Assembly: GCA_002717145.1 (NCBI GenBank)
Contig: PBCP01000049.1
Location: 26,084 to 88,774 of the forward strand
Direction: 5' to 3'
Source of the DNA: Planctomycetaceae bacterium
Lineage (GTDB): Bacteria; Planctomycetota; Planctomycetia; Pirellulales; Pirellulaceae
DNA length: 62,691 nt
Of the stretch, positions 9,166-17,752 are shown piece by piece (within the stretch, counting starts at the first letter, position 1; the number at the start of each line of letters is the position of its first letter). Under the pieces are notes generated by a model that was not told the DNA's origin, did no database searches, and was given only the letters and a program-made list of their open reading frames with translations. Made by a program: the position numbers and the translations under genes.

Positions 9166-10401
9166 ATGTTTATCCGCGCACTGACTCTCTGCCTGCTCAG
9201 CATTTCAACCTTATCCGCTGCAGATTGGCCACAACATCTGGGCCCTCAAAGAACAGGACACTCCGCTGAAACGGACCTCCTCAGCACATGGCCAGCCGAT
9301 GGACTTAAGTCAGCCTGGAAGGTTTCAGGCGGTGTTGGCATGTCAGGTATTGCTGTAAAAGAATTACTGGCAGTAACACTTATCCAGAAAGCCGGTAAAC
9401 AATTCGCTATAGGGTTGGATACAACGACCGGTAAGACAAAGTGGGAGACAGCCATCGCCACAGAATACACAAATGCCATGGGCAACGGCCCGCGTGCCTT
9501 CCCTGCCTTAGCAGCAGGCAAGGCCTTTGTATTCTCGGGACAGGGAATTCTGGCTTCGGTCGCTCTGGACTCTGGAAAATTGAACTGGAAGCACGACACT
9601 ATCAAAGAACATAGGGGAAAGGTGGCCGATTATGGGATGGCCTGCTCACCACTAGTCGTTGGCAATTCTGTAATTATCACGACAGGACATGAAAACGGCG
9701 TTGCTATTGCGGCCTATGCCGTTGACGGCGGGGAACTACAATGGCAAACCAATTTCTCAGATTCGATAGGTTATTCATGTCCGGCCTATCTAAAGGTTTG
9801 CGGGGAAAACCAACTGGTCGTTTTCACAGGCACTCATTTGAGAGGCCTTTCCACACTTGGGGAATCTCTATGGGCATACGAATACGAAACACCCTATGAC
9901 TGCAATATTGTCACACCACAATTGATCGACGGAGACATTTTCATTTCCTCCGGTGAAGACCATGGAGCGGTACGACTGAAGGTCACCAAATCCGGCAACG
10001 ATTATTCAATCGCAGAAGTATGGGCATCGCAGGGTCGCACAAGCATCATGCGGAATGAGTGGCAGACATCTATTCTAAGCAATGGATTTCTATACGGATT
10101 CGACAATATCGGTGGGGCCGGTCCCATAACAAATCTTCACTGTATTGACGCTAAGACAGGTCAACCTGCATGGAAAATGCCTCGATTCGGAAAAGGAAAC
10201 GCGATCGCTGCAGACGGCAAACTTTTCATCAGTATGATGGACGGAAACGTGGTAATCGCCAAACTAAAACAAGACGAATATCAGGAACTAGGCCGTCAGA
10301 AAGTCACCCGTGGCACGCGTCAGGCGCCGACACTCAGTAACGGCCTACTACTTCTCCGGGATGACGAATCCATCTATGCCATTGATGTTTCCGGGAAGTA
10401 A
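9166..10401 (+). CDS. Secreted PQQ-like beta-propeller protein
   Basis: A 411-residue protein with a Sec signal (about 1-19, cleavage after TLSAA). It has repeated eight-bladed quinoprotein-type blades, seen as recurrent TGKTKWE, GKLNWKHD, GELQWQTN and TGQPAWKM tryptophan-docking motifs. The mature N-terminus WPQHLGPQRTGHS is typical of the planctomycete 'outer membrane protein assembly factor BamB family' propellers, which usually lack the residues of true PQQ dehydrogenases. A weak AGGA lies eleven bases before the ATG. The role is probably structural or binding in the periplasm; no substrate can be named. It converges on a second PQQ-like gene with only 9 bp between stops. Confidence 0.85.
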   Translation: MFIRALTLCLLSISTLSAADWPQHLGPQRTGHSAETDLLSTWPADGLKSAWKVSGGVGMSGIAVKELLAVTLIQKAGKQFAIGLDTTTGKTKWETAIATEYTNAMGNGPRAFPALAAGKAFVFSGQGILASVALDSGKLNWKHDTIKEHRGKVADYGMACSPLVVGNSVIITTGHENGVAIAAYAVDGGELQWQTNFSDSIGYSCPAYLKVCGENQLVVFTGTHLRGLSTLGESLWAYEYETPYDCNIVTPQLIDGDIFISSGEDHGAVRLKVTKSGNDYSIAEVWASQGRTSIMRNEWQTSILSNGFLYGFDNIGGAGPITNLHCIDAKTGQPAWKMPRFGKGNAIAADGKLFISMMDGNVVIAKLKQDEYQELGRQKVTRGTRQAPTLSNGLLLLRDDESIYAIDVSGK

Positions 10402-10410
10402 TCCCTTAGC

Positions 10411-11655
10411 TCAATATGTCCAAAGCGTCAGTGTTTGAACATCTTTGATCAGAATCTTACCTTTTAGAATTACTGGTGCGGCCCACGTAGCATCATCCGC
10501 AACCTTGTACGAGCGCACTTCGTCGTATTGCCCTGTGCCGCTACGTAGAATCTTCAGATAACCGTTATTGATTAGTGCTGCGACGTACCCCGGCATCGCC
10601 AGAAAAGTTACATTGTTAGCGCTACGGGGTGGGCCTTGCCAGACAAATTCACCGGTCTTCGAATTAAGGCAAAAAAGTTGTCCCGCATTGTAATGTGTCA
10701 TTCCATAAATCCGGTCACCGGCAACGATTGCCGAACTCATATCCAAAGCCGCTTTGGGCTGAAACCACCTCTCTTTGACCGACCATTGTTCACGGCTTTT
10801 CATTGGTTCTAAACTGTACATTCCTCGATTCTCACCGCCGACGATTACGCGTCCGTCATGAATCGCAGGGGTTGGCATATTTTGGTTATGAGTCAAATGG
10901 GGGAGTGGATACCGCCACAACTCTTTTCCGGTCTCTACTTCCACCCCGACCAAAGCCTCGTGATTCCACTGCACAATCTGATGTACACCACCAAAATCAG
11001 CTAGAAGTGGCGAGGAATACGCTGTACCGTCCTTTCCACTACGCCAAAGTTCACGGCCACTTTTTGCGTCCATCGCGACTAAAGCCCCGATGTCATCATT
11101 CCCAAAATGCACCATCACCCGGTTGCCCGAGACAATCGGTGAAGTCGAGGCTCCCCAATACGGATGTCCCTTCTCAAACTGTTCCCTATAATCCCGGACC
11201 CATAGTTGTTTCCCTGACATGGCATCCCACGCGGCCAGCATTCCTGAAATGCTCATCGTAAAAATCCGCCCATCAGAAAGTAACGGATTAGACTTAGGGC
11301 CTTTGCCATGATACTCACCGCCTCCACCAATTTTAAATGGGACGTCAAAAGCCTGTCGCCACTTAGCCTTCCCGGATTTTAGACTCACGCATTGCAAAAC
11401 CTCCTGTTCACCCTGACGTGTATGGATAAAGACGAAATCTCCCTGAACCAACGGAGTACCGTACCCGGTTCCCACTTCAATTTGCCATGCTTTTTCAAGT
11501 TGGTCGGGCCATTTTTGGGGCGGAGTAAATCCCTTCAGCCAACCGTCTCTTTGAGGACCAAGCCAACCCGGCCAGTTCGGGGACTCCGCTTTGGCTGCTG
11601 CGGTGACGAGAATGGCGGTAGTTAACGTTAGCAAAGCATTCTTTAGGGAAGACAT
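10411..11655 (-). CDS. Secreted PQQ-like beta-propeller protein
   Basis: A 414-residue protein of the same propeller family as its convergent neighbour. It has a signal peptide (MSSLKNALLTL to about residue 24, AKA-ES), the mature start NWPGWLGPQRDGW, and blade motifs such as SGKAKWRQ, SGKQLWVRD, SGRELWRSG, TGKELWRYP and TGEFVWQG. I placed the start at 11655 rather than an ATG at 11673 because the signal peptide begins directly there. It ends 9 bp from the neighbour's stop, so the two transcripts collide. The two proteins share architecture but are well diverged, so this is not a recent duplication. Specific function unknown. Confidence 0.85.
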   Translation of the reverse strand: MSSLKNALLTLTTAILVTAAAKAESPNWPGWLGPQRDGWLKGFTPPQKWPDQLEKAWQIEVGTGYGTPLVQGDFVFIHTRQGEQEVLQCVSLKSGKAKWRQAFDVPFKIGGGGEYHGKGPKSNPLLSDGRIFTMSISGMLAAWDAMSGKQLWVRDYREQFEKGHPYWGASTSPIVSGNRVMVHFGNDDIGALVAMDAKSGRELWRSGKDGTAYSSPLLADFGGVHQIVQWNHEALVGVEVETGKELWRYPLPHLTHNQNMPTPAIHDGRVIVGGENRGMYSLEPMKSREQWSVKERWFQPKAALDMSSAIVAGDRIYGMTHYNAGQLFCLNSKTGEFVWQGPPRSANNVTFLAMPGYVAALINNGYLKILRSGTGQYDEVRSYKVADDATWAAPVILKGKILIKDVQTLTLWTY

Positions 11656-11748
11656 AATAATACAACTGGCCAAGGATTGAGATCAGTTTAAAATTCACGT
11701 TGACCCATAGGGCCTCCGTTTCACCTTTGAATATAGCAAAACGAATTA

Positions 11749-12579
11749 ATGACACGTAAATACCTCTGCCTATTAACGATTATTCTTTTTCAAACCTGTG
11801 GCTCCTTTGCGAGCGAACCGACCAAGGGCTATAAGTCACTTTTTATTGGGCACAGTTTTTTCGTTCCGATGGCTCGAGGCATGACAACCCACGCGCATCG
11901 AGCCGGTTTTAAAGAACATCAGCAAATGGTCTTTTTCGAGGGAGGGGACCGTGGAACCCCCGGTTATTTTTGGGAAGACAGTCGCCATAGCAACAACATC
12001 AAAAAAGCACTTCAGTCTGGCGACATCGAGTTATTCGGTATGACCTGGACAGGTGTCGGACGCGGAAAGGGGACCTTCGAGCATTTTAAGCTATGGGTTG
12101 ATTACGCCATCAAGCACAATCCAAAAACCACGTTTTGTCTGGCGATGCCCTGGGGACGATTTCCTGCCCGCTACAAGGGCGACAGCTTTGTCACGGCGAT
12201 GAAAGAAGCTCACCAAAGGGATTTCCATAATCTCATCGACCGATTACGTAGTGCTTATCCTAAGAATGAATTCTTCTGTATCGGTTATGGTGAAGGGGCT
12301 GTGGAGTTAAAAAAACTATATCACGCCGGCAAGTTAAACGACGTGGATGGCCAGACCAAGAGTAGAGAAAAAGGGACATCCGGTATTTTCACAGACGCCT
12401 TAGGACACCCTGACAAGATTCTCATTGAACTTGGCCAACTCATCTGGTTAGGAACTATCTATGACGTGGACCTTGATAAATACGAATATGAGCATGGGTT
12501 TAAGTTAGACCTGAAAACGATCGCCAAGAAGATCATCGCAGCGGATGACCACGGGCGTCACTGGGGCGAAGATAATTAA
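11749..12579 (+). CDS. Secreted SGNH-like hydrolase
   Basis: A 276-residue protein with a Sec signal (to about residue 21). The mature protein starts with LFIGHSFF, where S36 takes the place of the GDS/GxS nucleophile of SGNH esterases. The C-terminal IFTDALGHP supplies a D216-x-x-x-H220 pair matching the catalytic Asp/His block. An internal TWTGVGRG and an AMPWGRFP segment may form the oxyanion-hole regions. It is plausibly a carbohydrate esterase or lipase-like enzyme acting outside the cytoplasm, but the nucleophile context is atypical and activity is inferred. Transcribed alone; a TATAGC box lies 11 bases before the ATG, so the leader would be very short. Confidence 0.7.
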   Translation: MTRKYLCLLTIILFQTCGSFASEPTKGYKSLFIGHSFFVPMARGMTTHAHRAGFKEHQQMVFFEGGDRGTPGYFWEDSRHSNNIKKALQSGDIELFGMTWTGVGRGKGTFEHFKLWVDYAIKHNPKTTFCLAMPWGRFPARYKGDSFVTAMKEAHQRDFHNLIDRLRSAYPKNEFFCIGYGEGAVELKKLYHAGKLNDVDGQTKSREKGTSGIFTDALGHPDKILIELGQLIWLGTIYDVDLDKYEYEHGFKLDLKTIAKKIIAADDHGRHWGEDN

Positions 12580-12583
12580 AAAA

Positions 12584-12613
12584 CTCTGTATCGATGCCCG
12601 TATCAACACAGAG
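12584..12613. terminator. Possible weak terminator hairpin
   Basis: CTCTGT and ACAGAG arms with an inner GAT/ATC pair lie between the convergent SGNH-like and NHL-like genes. The T-tract is poor, so this is a tentative call. Confidence 0.3.
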
Positions 12614-12663
12614 CTTTGAATAATACCTTGAACGCTTGAGTTTATTCCTAGGATCGTCGTGCA

Positions 12664-13665
12664 CTAATGGATACGACGCAGTTTGATAATACGCCCATCT
12701 ACGTTCCAGTCCTGAACAAACAGATTCCCGGCATGATCAAAGTATGATCCATGGGTTCCACTAAAGACTCCTTCACGCCACTGAGACTGAGGAACCCCAT
12801 AAGCCCGGCCTTTCCCGGCGTCATCGTTATGCCCAAGAACAGCGCAAATCGTATTTGTTTTATTCAGCAGTACAACTCGGCCGTGCAAATCCGGCACGGC
12901 TACATAATCTCCATTAACAACAGCAGATGTTGGCATCCCTAGACCGGTAATCACAACTTCAATGAATTCGCCTTCGAGGGAGTAGTGAAGCAAACGCCCT
13001 TTGGGTTGATGATTGCGATCACATACCAGGATACGAGGCGGATCGTAGCGTGTATCCAGCGTCATGCCGTGAGCAGTGTTAAACTGTTTCAGGGCATTCC
13101 CTTTCTCGCCAAAGTGAAATCTAAATTCCCCAGCCTTGTCATAAACGAAGATATGATTACTGGCATAACCGTCAGAAACATAGATATCGCCGTTCGGAGC
13201 AACTGTGATGGCTGTCGGGCTATATCTCGCATAATCCAGTCCGGCAGCTTTGGGATCCAGCCGTAGTACCACCTCGCCTGAATGAGCGTTAAATTTAATC
13301 CCTTCACCAGCGGCATTACGTGCCCCGTAGATGAATTCAGCATCGCCTTCCTTGCGAATCTCAATGTCGTGCAACATCGTGTAATCATCGCCAAGGTATT
13401 CCTGGATGACTTTCCCATCCGGAGAAAAGACAACGACACCCTTGTTAGCACTTACGTAAACATTATTTTTACTATCAACGACGACTCCACCATGGGTAGG
13501 GCCTAAGGCTGAGCTACCATCAGGACGCAACCCCCAACCTGGTACGGTCTCGAACTGCAGGCTGCCAGAACCCATACGAACGGGTTGCACCTTATCCTGA
13601 GCAAACACCGCACTCGCCATGCTCAGAAGCAACGCCATCACTAACAATATCGATTGTTTCTTCAT
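12664..13665 (-). CDS. Secreted NHL-type six-bladed beta-propeller protein
   Basis: A 333-residue protein with a Sec signal (MKKQSILLVMALLLSM, cleavage after VFA). It has NHL-like blade motifs: DSKNNVYVSANKGVVVFSPDGKV, APNGDIYVSDGYASNHIFVYDKAGEF and the closing HAGNLFVQDW unit. The planctomycete relatives resemble the fold of peptidyl-alpha-hydroxyglycine amidating lyase, but catalytic identity is not claimed. The start was set at 13665 because AGGAG lies eight bases upstream; an ATG ten codons earlier would spoil the signal peptide. It lies 20 bp downstream of the space after the large 13756-17610 gene's stop on the opposite side, in the same strand order, but is probably an independent unit. 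Likely a periplasmic binding or scaffold protein. Confidence 0.8.
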   Translation of the reverse strand: MKKQSILLVMALLLSMASAVFAQDKVQPVRMGSGSLQFETVPGWGLRPDGSSALGPTHGGVVVDSKNNVYVSANKGVVVFSPDGKVIQEYLGDDYTMLHDIEIRKEGDAEFIYGARNAAGEGIKFNAHSGEVVLRLDPKAAGLDYARYSPTAITVAPNGDIYVSDGYASNHIFVYDKAGEFRFHFGEKGNALKQFNTAHGMTLDTRYDPPRILVCDRNHQPKGRLLHYSLEGEFIEVVITGLGMPTSAVVNGDYVAVPDLHGRVVLLNKTNTICAVLGHNDDAGKGRAYGVPQSQWREGVFSGTHGSYFDHAGNLFVQDWNVDGRIIKLRRIH

Positions 13666-13755
13666 TCGTAATTCTCCTTGGATACGGGCAAACATTCCTT
13701 CTCTCCTTAGCCTACCAAATTCACAAGTTTCCTACCTTAAATCCCACGAACTAAT

Positions 13756-16700
13756 CTAATCAGCCTCCTGTTTTATCAAGAAGGCAATGAGATCGTGAAG
13801 TTGTTGTTCGGTCAGCAGATTAGTAAGCCCTTCAGGCATCACGCTGGCAGACTTTTGAACTTCTTCAATATCGCCCGGGTTTAACACTAGAATCTGCTGC
13901 GTTTGAGGGTCAAGTAAAGCCAGACCTCCCGTCGATTCACTTAACTTCGTCTTACGCTGGTATCCCTGTAAAACTTTTCCATCCTTTGTAATGATGCGCA
14001 GCGACGTATAACCTTCTTTGACCTGACGGTTCGGCCAAATCAATTCCTCAATAATTCTTTCTCCTGACAAAGTCGTTCCCAAGCCGGTGAGGTCCGGTCC
14101 GATTATCCCTCCCTGCCCTTTGACTCTATGGCACGAAGCACAAGCAACTGCCTTAAACACAGCCTCCCCGGTGTTGGGGTTGCCTGACTTTAACGCGGAT
14201 TGTTTCAAGGAAGCGATGAGGGATTCATTATATGGCGGAGGCTGAGTACCAATACCAATCCTTGACCCGAGCACGGCAAGTAATTGCTGATCCGCACGTC
14301 CTGTCGCTAACAACGCCGACAACAATTGCTGAAACTGCTCCCGACTCAAATCGATACTTCGCATTTCATCCGCAAGTTGCCTCAACGCCTCTCGTTGCTG
14401 AAGAACACCGGACAACAGTTGTTGTAAATCGGTGTCACTAAAATCGTTTTGCTCAATTAAGTCACCCGTAAATTCAATTGCCTTACCTGAATCCAGTACA
14501 GCTAAAGCCTTGACAACTTCCAAGGAAAGGGAAAGAGGCAATTCACTTTCAAGCAAGGCAACTAATCCCTGCCGCCCGCTTCTATTTTCCCATAATGAAA
14601 GTGACTGAAATGCAGCGACACGAACTTCGTCCAGTTCATCCGGATCAGCGGCTGCCTCGTAAATAGCTGGTTTACACGCATCAACATCCCAGGCACCGGC
14701 AAGAAGAATAGCTCCAGCGCGAACCTCTACATGCTGACTCTTTGTCAGTTCTATCAACGACGACTGCCAGTCGCCAGCCGGTCTGACGTCACGATACTTT
14801 GCATTAGCAGCTAGTACTCTCAATGCTTTCCCCTGCAAAATCGGATGATACAAACCATTGATATCGAAGGTCTCTACACGCAAAGCATAATCGTAGACGT
14901 CCTGTTCTTCTCCCACTGTAAGAATGTTCGTCAAAACTTCCAATCGCGTCTGTCCTTTTAATTCAGAACTATTGAAGGACTCCTTAAGGCTCTCCACTAA
15001 AACACCACCGCCTGATTCTGCGAGCACAGCAGCTGTTTCAATGGCATTTTCAAACTGCAGATCTCCTCGTTCAAATGCGGGACGCCATTTCGGCTCTAAG
15101 TGCCGAACTGCCTGCCGAAATGCGTAGTCAATCCAACCATCCTTTTCTTTCCGGAGCACATTCGCCGCAACCGCGATGCTCTCCGCTTGTGGAATTGCCG
15201 CACATGCCATTACCGCTTCAAGTCGAACCCGGGGATGATCGTCAATCACCAAAGGTTTTAGCAATTCCAGAGGGGATTCCAAGCGGTCATACCAACGACC
15301 GACGGTCCGCGCCGCAAATGCACGTGCATTCGGATTGTGTGAACTCAATAGACGTTCTAATAAACTTGCATCAATAATCTCAAGCGTTGCCAAAGCACTT
15401 AATGCTTCAAACATATGGTGGTCAAGATCAACATGGGAGCGATCCAGTCCCTGCGTCCATTGAGCATCTGCATTTCGCACTTCACCCTCTCCCCTCCCCG
15501 TTAGCGCGCGTTTTGCCAGGTAGCGTGTCACGTGTTCTGTGGACGAGAGATGTTCCACCACGTCTGCTGTGGACGCCTTCAGCAAGTTCCCAGGCGAAGT
15601 GGTCGCCCGTGCAGTTGAAATCCGCCAAATCCTGCCATGTGCCTTATCTCGGTTAGGATGACGGTACGCATCATCCTGGTGACAGGTGATGGGGTTGTAC
15701 CAATCCACCACATAAACAGCACCATCCGGTCCGACTTTAACATCCACTGGGCGAAAATTTCTGTGAGATGACGTAAGCAAAGGCTCTTCCCAATTCAATT
15801 TGAATCCAGACCCGCGATCTTCTAACGAAAAGCGTTTGATACGATTCTGCTTGAAATCTCCCACTACAAAATGCCGTTGATAGTCGGCAGGTAAATGTCG
15901 CCCATCTAGCAAACTAATACCGCAATAGCCTCCCGGATCCCCGATACGTCCCAACCGTCGACGATGGTGAACAGGGATTTGCCCCGGAGATAGAAATGTC
16001 ACGCCGCCGGCTCCATCAACACAGAAAATCTGCCCCCATTGATCAAAAGCAACACCCCAGGGATTCCCGGGGCCCATAAAATCATCCAGCAAGGGATCCA
16101 GTTGCTGTCTGCGAGGCCGTAGACGATAAAATCCTGCCTGATATAGCTCACTGTTTCCCCACGGCGTCTCAACGCGGGATTCACATCCATCACCCTGCCC
16201 AAAATATAATTCTCCGTCCGGACTCCAAACAAACGAATTAATTGTCTGATGTGAATCGCCGTTCCCAAATCCTCCGAAAATCACTTCCCTTAGATCGGCC
16301 TTTAAATCCCCATCTTGATCCTTCAAAAATAACAACTCTGAGTTCTGACCGACATAAACACCTCCATCTCCCCACTCAATCCCGGTCGGTATGTTTAAGC
16401 CATCCGCAAACACCGTCGACTTATCGGCTACTCCATCCTGATCTAGATCTTCCAAAACGATCACTTTATCGTTTGGCACGTCTCCGGGAAAAACATGCGG
16501 ATACGTCGTGGTTACCGTGACATACATTCGGCCGGCAGGATCCCATCGCACGTTTAGAGGTGAAGTAAGGCCGTGTACCTCCGACGCAAATAGATTCACC
16601 TCAAATCCTTCCGGAACTTCAAACGAACTCAGTTCACTACGTATATCAGCTGAGGGATCACCGTGCAGCTTTTCAGGATCCGGACGATTATCACCTGGAT

Positions 16701-17610
16701 CATCCTGACCTTTGGCTATAGCAAAAACTCTTTCTTCTGCCTGAGCAACCAGCGGCAACAACTTTTCCCATTCTTCGCGAAATGGTATGTAATCCTCTCC
16801 ACCACGAGTAAATTCTCGTCGGGAATCATCGCCATATAACAATTTCCAGTTAGCCGGGCGCCAGTAGTCATACCAAAGTCTTTGCTTTTCCCTTACTGCT
16901 TCATGCAATTGGCCCCCCAAAGCCTGCCGGGACTGAACACCTAGTTGCTTGACGATTCGCGACGTGACGGTGGCGATCGCAGGCTCGCTTACATGCACGC
17001 CGTTGTGAGTTACTCTGTTTTCGCTGGTGGAAAATAAATCAATGAGTGTGGCATCAAACTCCTTAGCCAACGCAACAATCACTCGCACGTACTCCTGAAG
17101 TGAGGCGTTATGCTTAGACACATCCGGAATGAGGCTATTTTCGGGTCTTTCAAATGCAAGCGGCGTCAGCAGTATAATATGCCGGGCCTGCTTGGCTACA
17201 TCTTTCAATAACCCACGGTAATGTTCTTCGAATGCGTCAAGGCTTTCAACGCCTTGCATAGCTTCCATCTTGCCGAATTGCATGATGGCAACCGTCATCC
17301 CAACTCGACGAAACTGCTCAACACGATTTCCAAATCCATCCGGGCGCCAGCGTTCGCGGACTGTACCCAATCGGTAAACCGTGTCAGCTTCCCAAGACAG
17401 ATCTCTAAATCGAACTTCCGCCTGCTCGTCTACAAAGGCATCTGTCAAATAGGTCTCCAGCAGTCCGGCACGAGCACCACGAACCATGTTCGCTCCCCCC
17501 ATAAAGACGACGACGTCACCGTCGACTAAATGCAAGTCCTCTCCGGCCGCCACATCCCAATTCAATGCGTAAGTCAAAACCCAAAGAAGCAACACCGAGT
17601 AAATTCGCAT
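13756..17610 (-). CDS. SGNH-like + membrane-bound dehydrogenase + HEAT + cytochrome c fusion
   Basis: A 1284-residue secreted protein in the planctomycete TIGR02604/TIGR02603 architecture. It starts at MRIYSVLLLWVL (signal peptide, GAGG eight bases upstream). An ATG 11 codons earlier would add an acidic stretch before the signal. The order is: an SGNH-like N-terminal domain (VVVFMGGANMVRGARAG; THNGVHVSEP as the His block); a six-bladed dehydrogenase-like propeller (FEVNLFASEV, VRWDPAGRMYVT, GPDGAVYVVDWYNP); HEAT-type helical repeats (NPNARAFAART, HPRVRLEAVMACAA); and a C-terminal c-type heme site CASCH (C1157, C1160, H1161) inside a PVC heme-binding domain ending LHDLIAFL. Covalent heme attachment is implied by CxxCH. 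The sugar or alcohol substrate is unknown. Confidence 0.88.
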   Translation of the reverse strand: MRIYSVLLLWVLTYALNWDVAAGEDLHLVDGDVVVFMGGANMVRGARAGLLETYLTDAFVDEQAEVRFRDLSWEADTVYRLGTVRERWRPDGFGNRVEQFRRVGMTVAIMQFGKMEAMQGVESLDAFEEHYRGLLKDVAKQARHIILLTPLAFERPENSLIPDVSKHNASLQEYVRVIVALAKEFDATLIDLFSTSENRVTHNGVHVSEPAIATVTSRIVKQLGVQSRQALGGQLHEAVREKQRLWYDYWRPANWKLLYGDDSRREFTRGGEDYIPFREEWEKLLPLVAQAEERVFAIAKGQDDPGDNRPDPEKLHGDPSADIRSELSSFEVPEGFEVNLFASEVHGLTSPLNVRWDPAGRMYVTVTTTYPHVFPGDVPNDKVIVLEDLDQDGVADKSTVFADGLNIPTGIEWGDGGVYVGQNSELLFLKDQDGDLKADLREVIFGGFGNGDSHQTINSFVWSPDGELYFGQGDGCESRVETPWGNSELYQAGFYRLRPRRQQLDPLLDDFMGPGNPWGVAFDQWGQIFCVDGAGGVTFLSPGQIPVHHRRRLGRIGDPGGYCGISLLDGRHLPADYQRHFVVGDFKQNRIKRFSLEDRGSGFKLNWEEPLLTSSHRNFRPVDVKVGPDGAVYVVDWYNPITCHQDDAYRHPNRDKAHGRIWRISTARATTSPGNLLKASTADVVEHLSSTEHVTRYLAKRALTGRGEGEVRNADAQWTQGLDRSHVDLDHHMFEALSALATLEIIDASLLERLLSSHNPNARAFAARTVGRWYDRLESPLELLKPLVIDDHPRVRLEAVMACAAIPQAESIAVAANVLRKEKDGWIDYAFRQAVRHLEPKWRPAFERGDLQFENAIETAAVLAESGGGVLVESLKESFNSSELKGQTRLEVLTNILTVGEEQDVYDYALRVETFDINGLYHPILQGKALRVLAANAKYRDVRPAGDWQSSLIELTKSQHVEVRAGAILLAGAWDVDACKPAIYEAAADPDELDEVRVAAFQSLSLWENRSGRQGLVALLESELPLSLSLEVVKALAVLDSGKAIEFTGDLIEQNDFSDTDLQQLLSGVLQQREALRQLADEMRSIDLSREQFQQLLSALLATGRADQQLLAVLGSRIGIGTQPPPYNESLIASLKQSALKSGNPNTGEAVFKAVACASCHRVKGQGGIIGPDLTGLGTTLSGERIIEELIWPNRQVKEGYTSLRIITKDGKVLQGYQRKTKLSESTGGLALLDPQTQQILVLNPGDIEEVQKSASVMPEGLTNLLTEQQLHDLIAFLIKQEAD

Positions 17611-17715
17611 ACGAGCAACCTCAACACCGTAATCATCACACATCTACAATTCTAGAGTATTTTATGGACAGTGTTCTAATGATGCATGATTGACCTTCTC
17701 GAATTAGCTGCACAC

Positions 17716-17745
17716 TTAGCAAAGTGCTTCCCGGGCATCTATAAT
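17716..17745 (+). promoter_or_regulatory. Candidate promoter giving a leaderless start
   Basis: A perfect TATAAT (17740-17745) lies seven bases before the ATG at 17753, with TTAGCA (17716-17721) 18 bases upstream as a partial -35. The expected start point coincides with the initiation codon. No Shine-Dalgarno is visible. Confidence 0.45.
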
Positions 17746-17752
17746 AAGCACC

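Noticed and set aside
9166..11655. Recent duplication of the two PQQ-like genes
   Set aside because: They share fold and N-terminal motif but the proteins are too diverged outside blade motifs, and they are convergent.
17611..17654. Leaderless start at 17643 for the SGNH/dehydrogenase fusion, based on TAGAAT on the minus strand
   Set aside because: The extra 11 residues would put an acidic stretch before the signal peptide, and the ATG at 17610 has a GAGG ribosome site.
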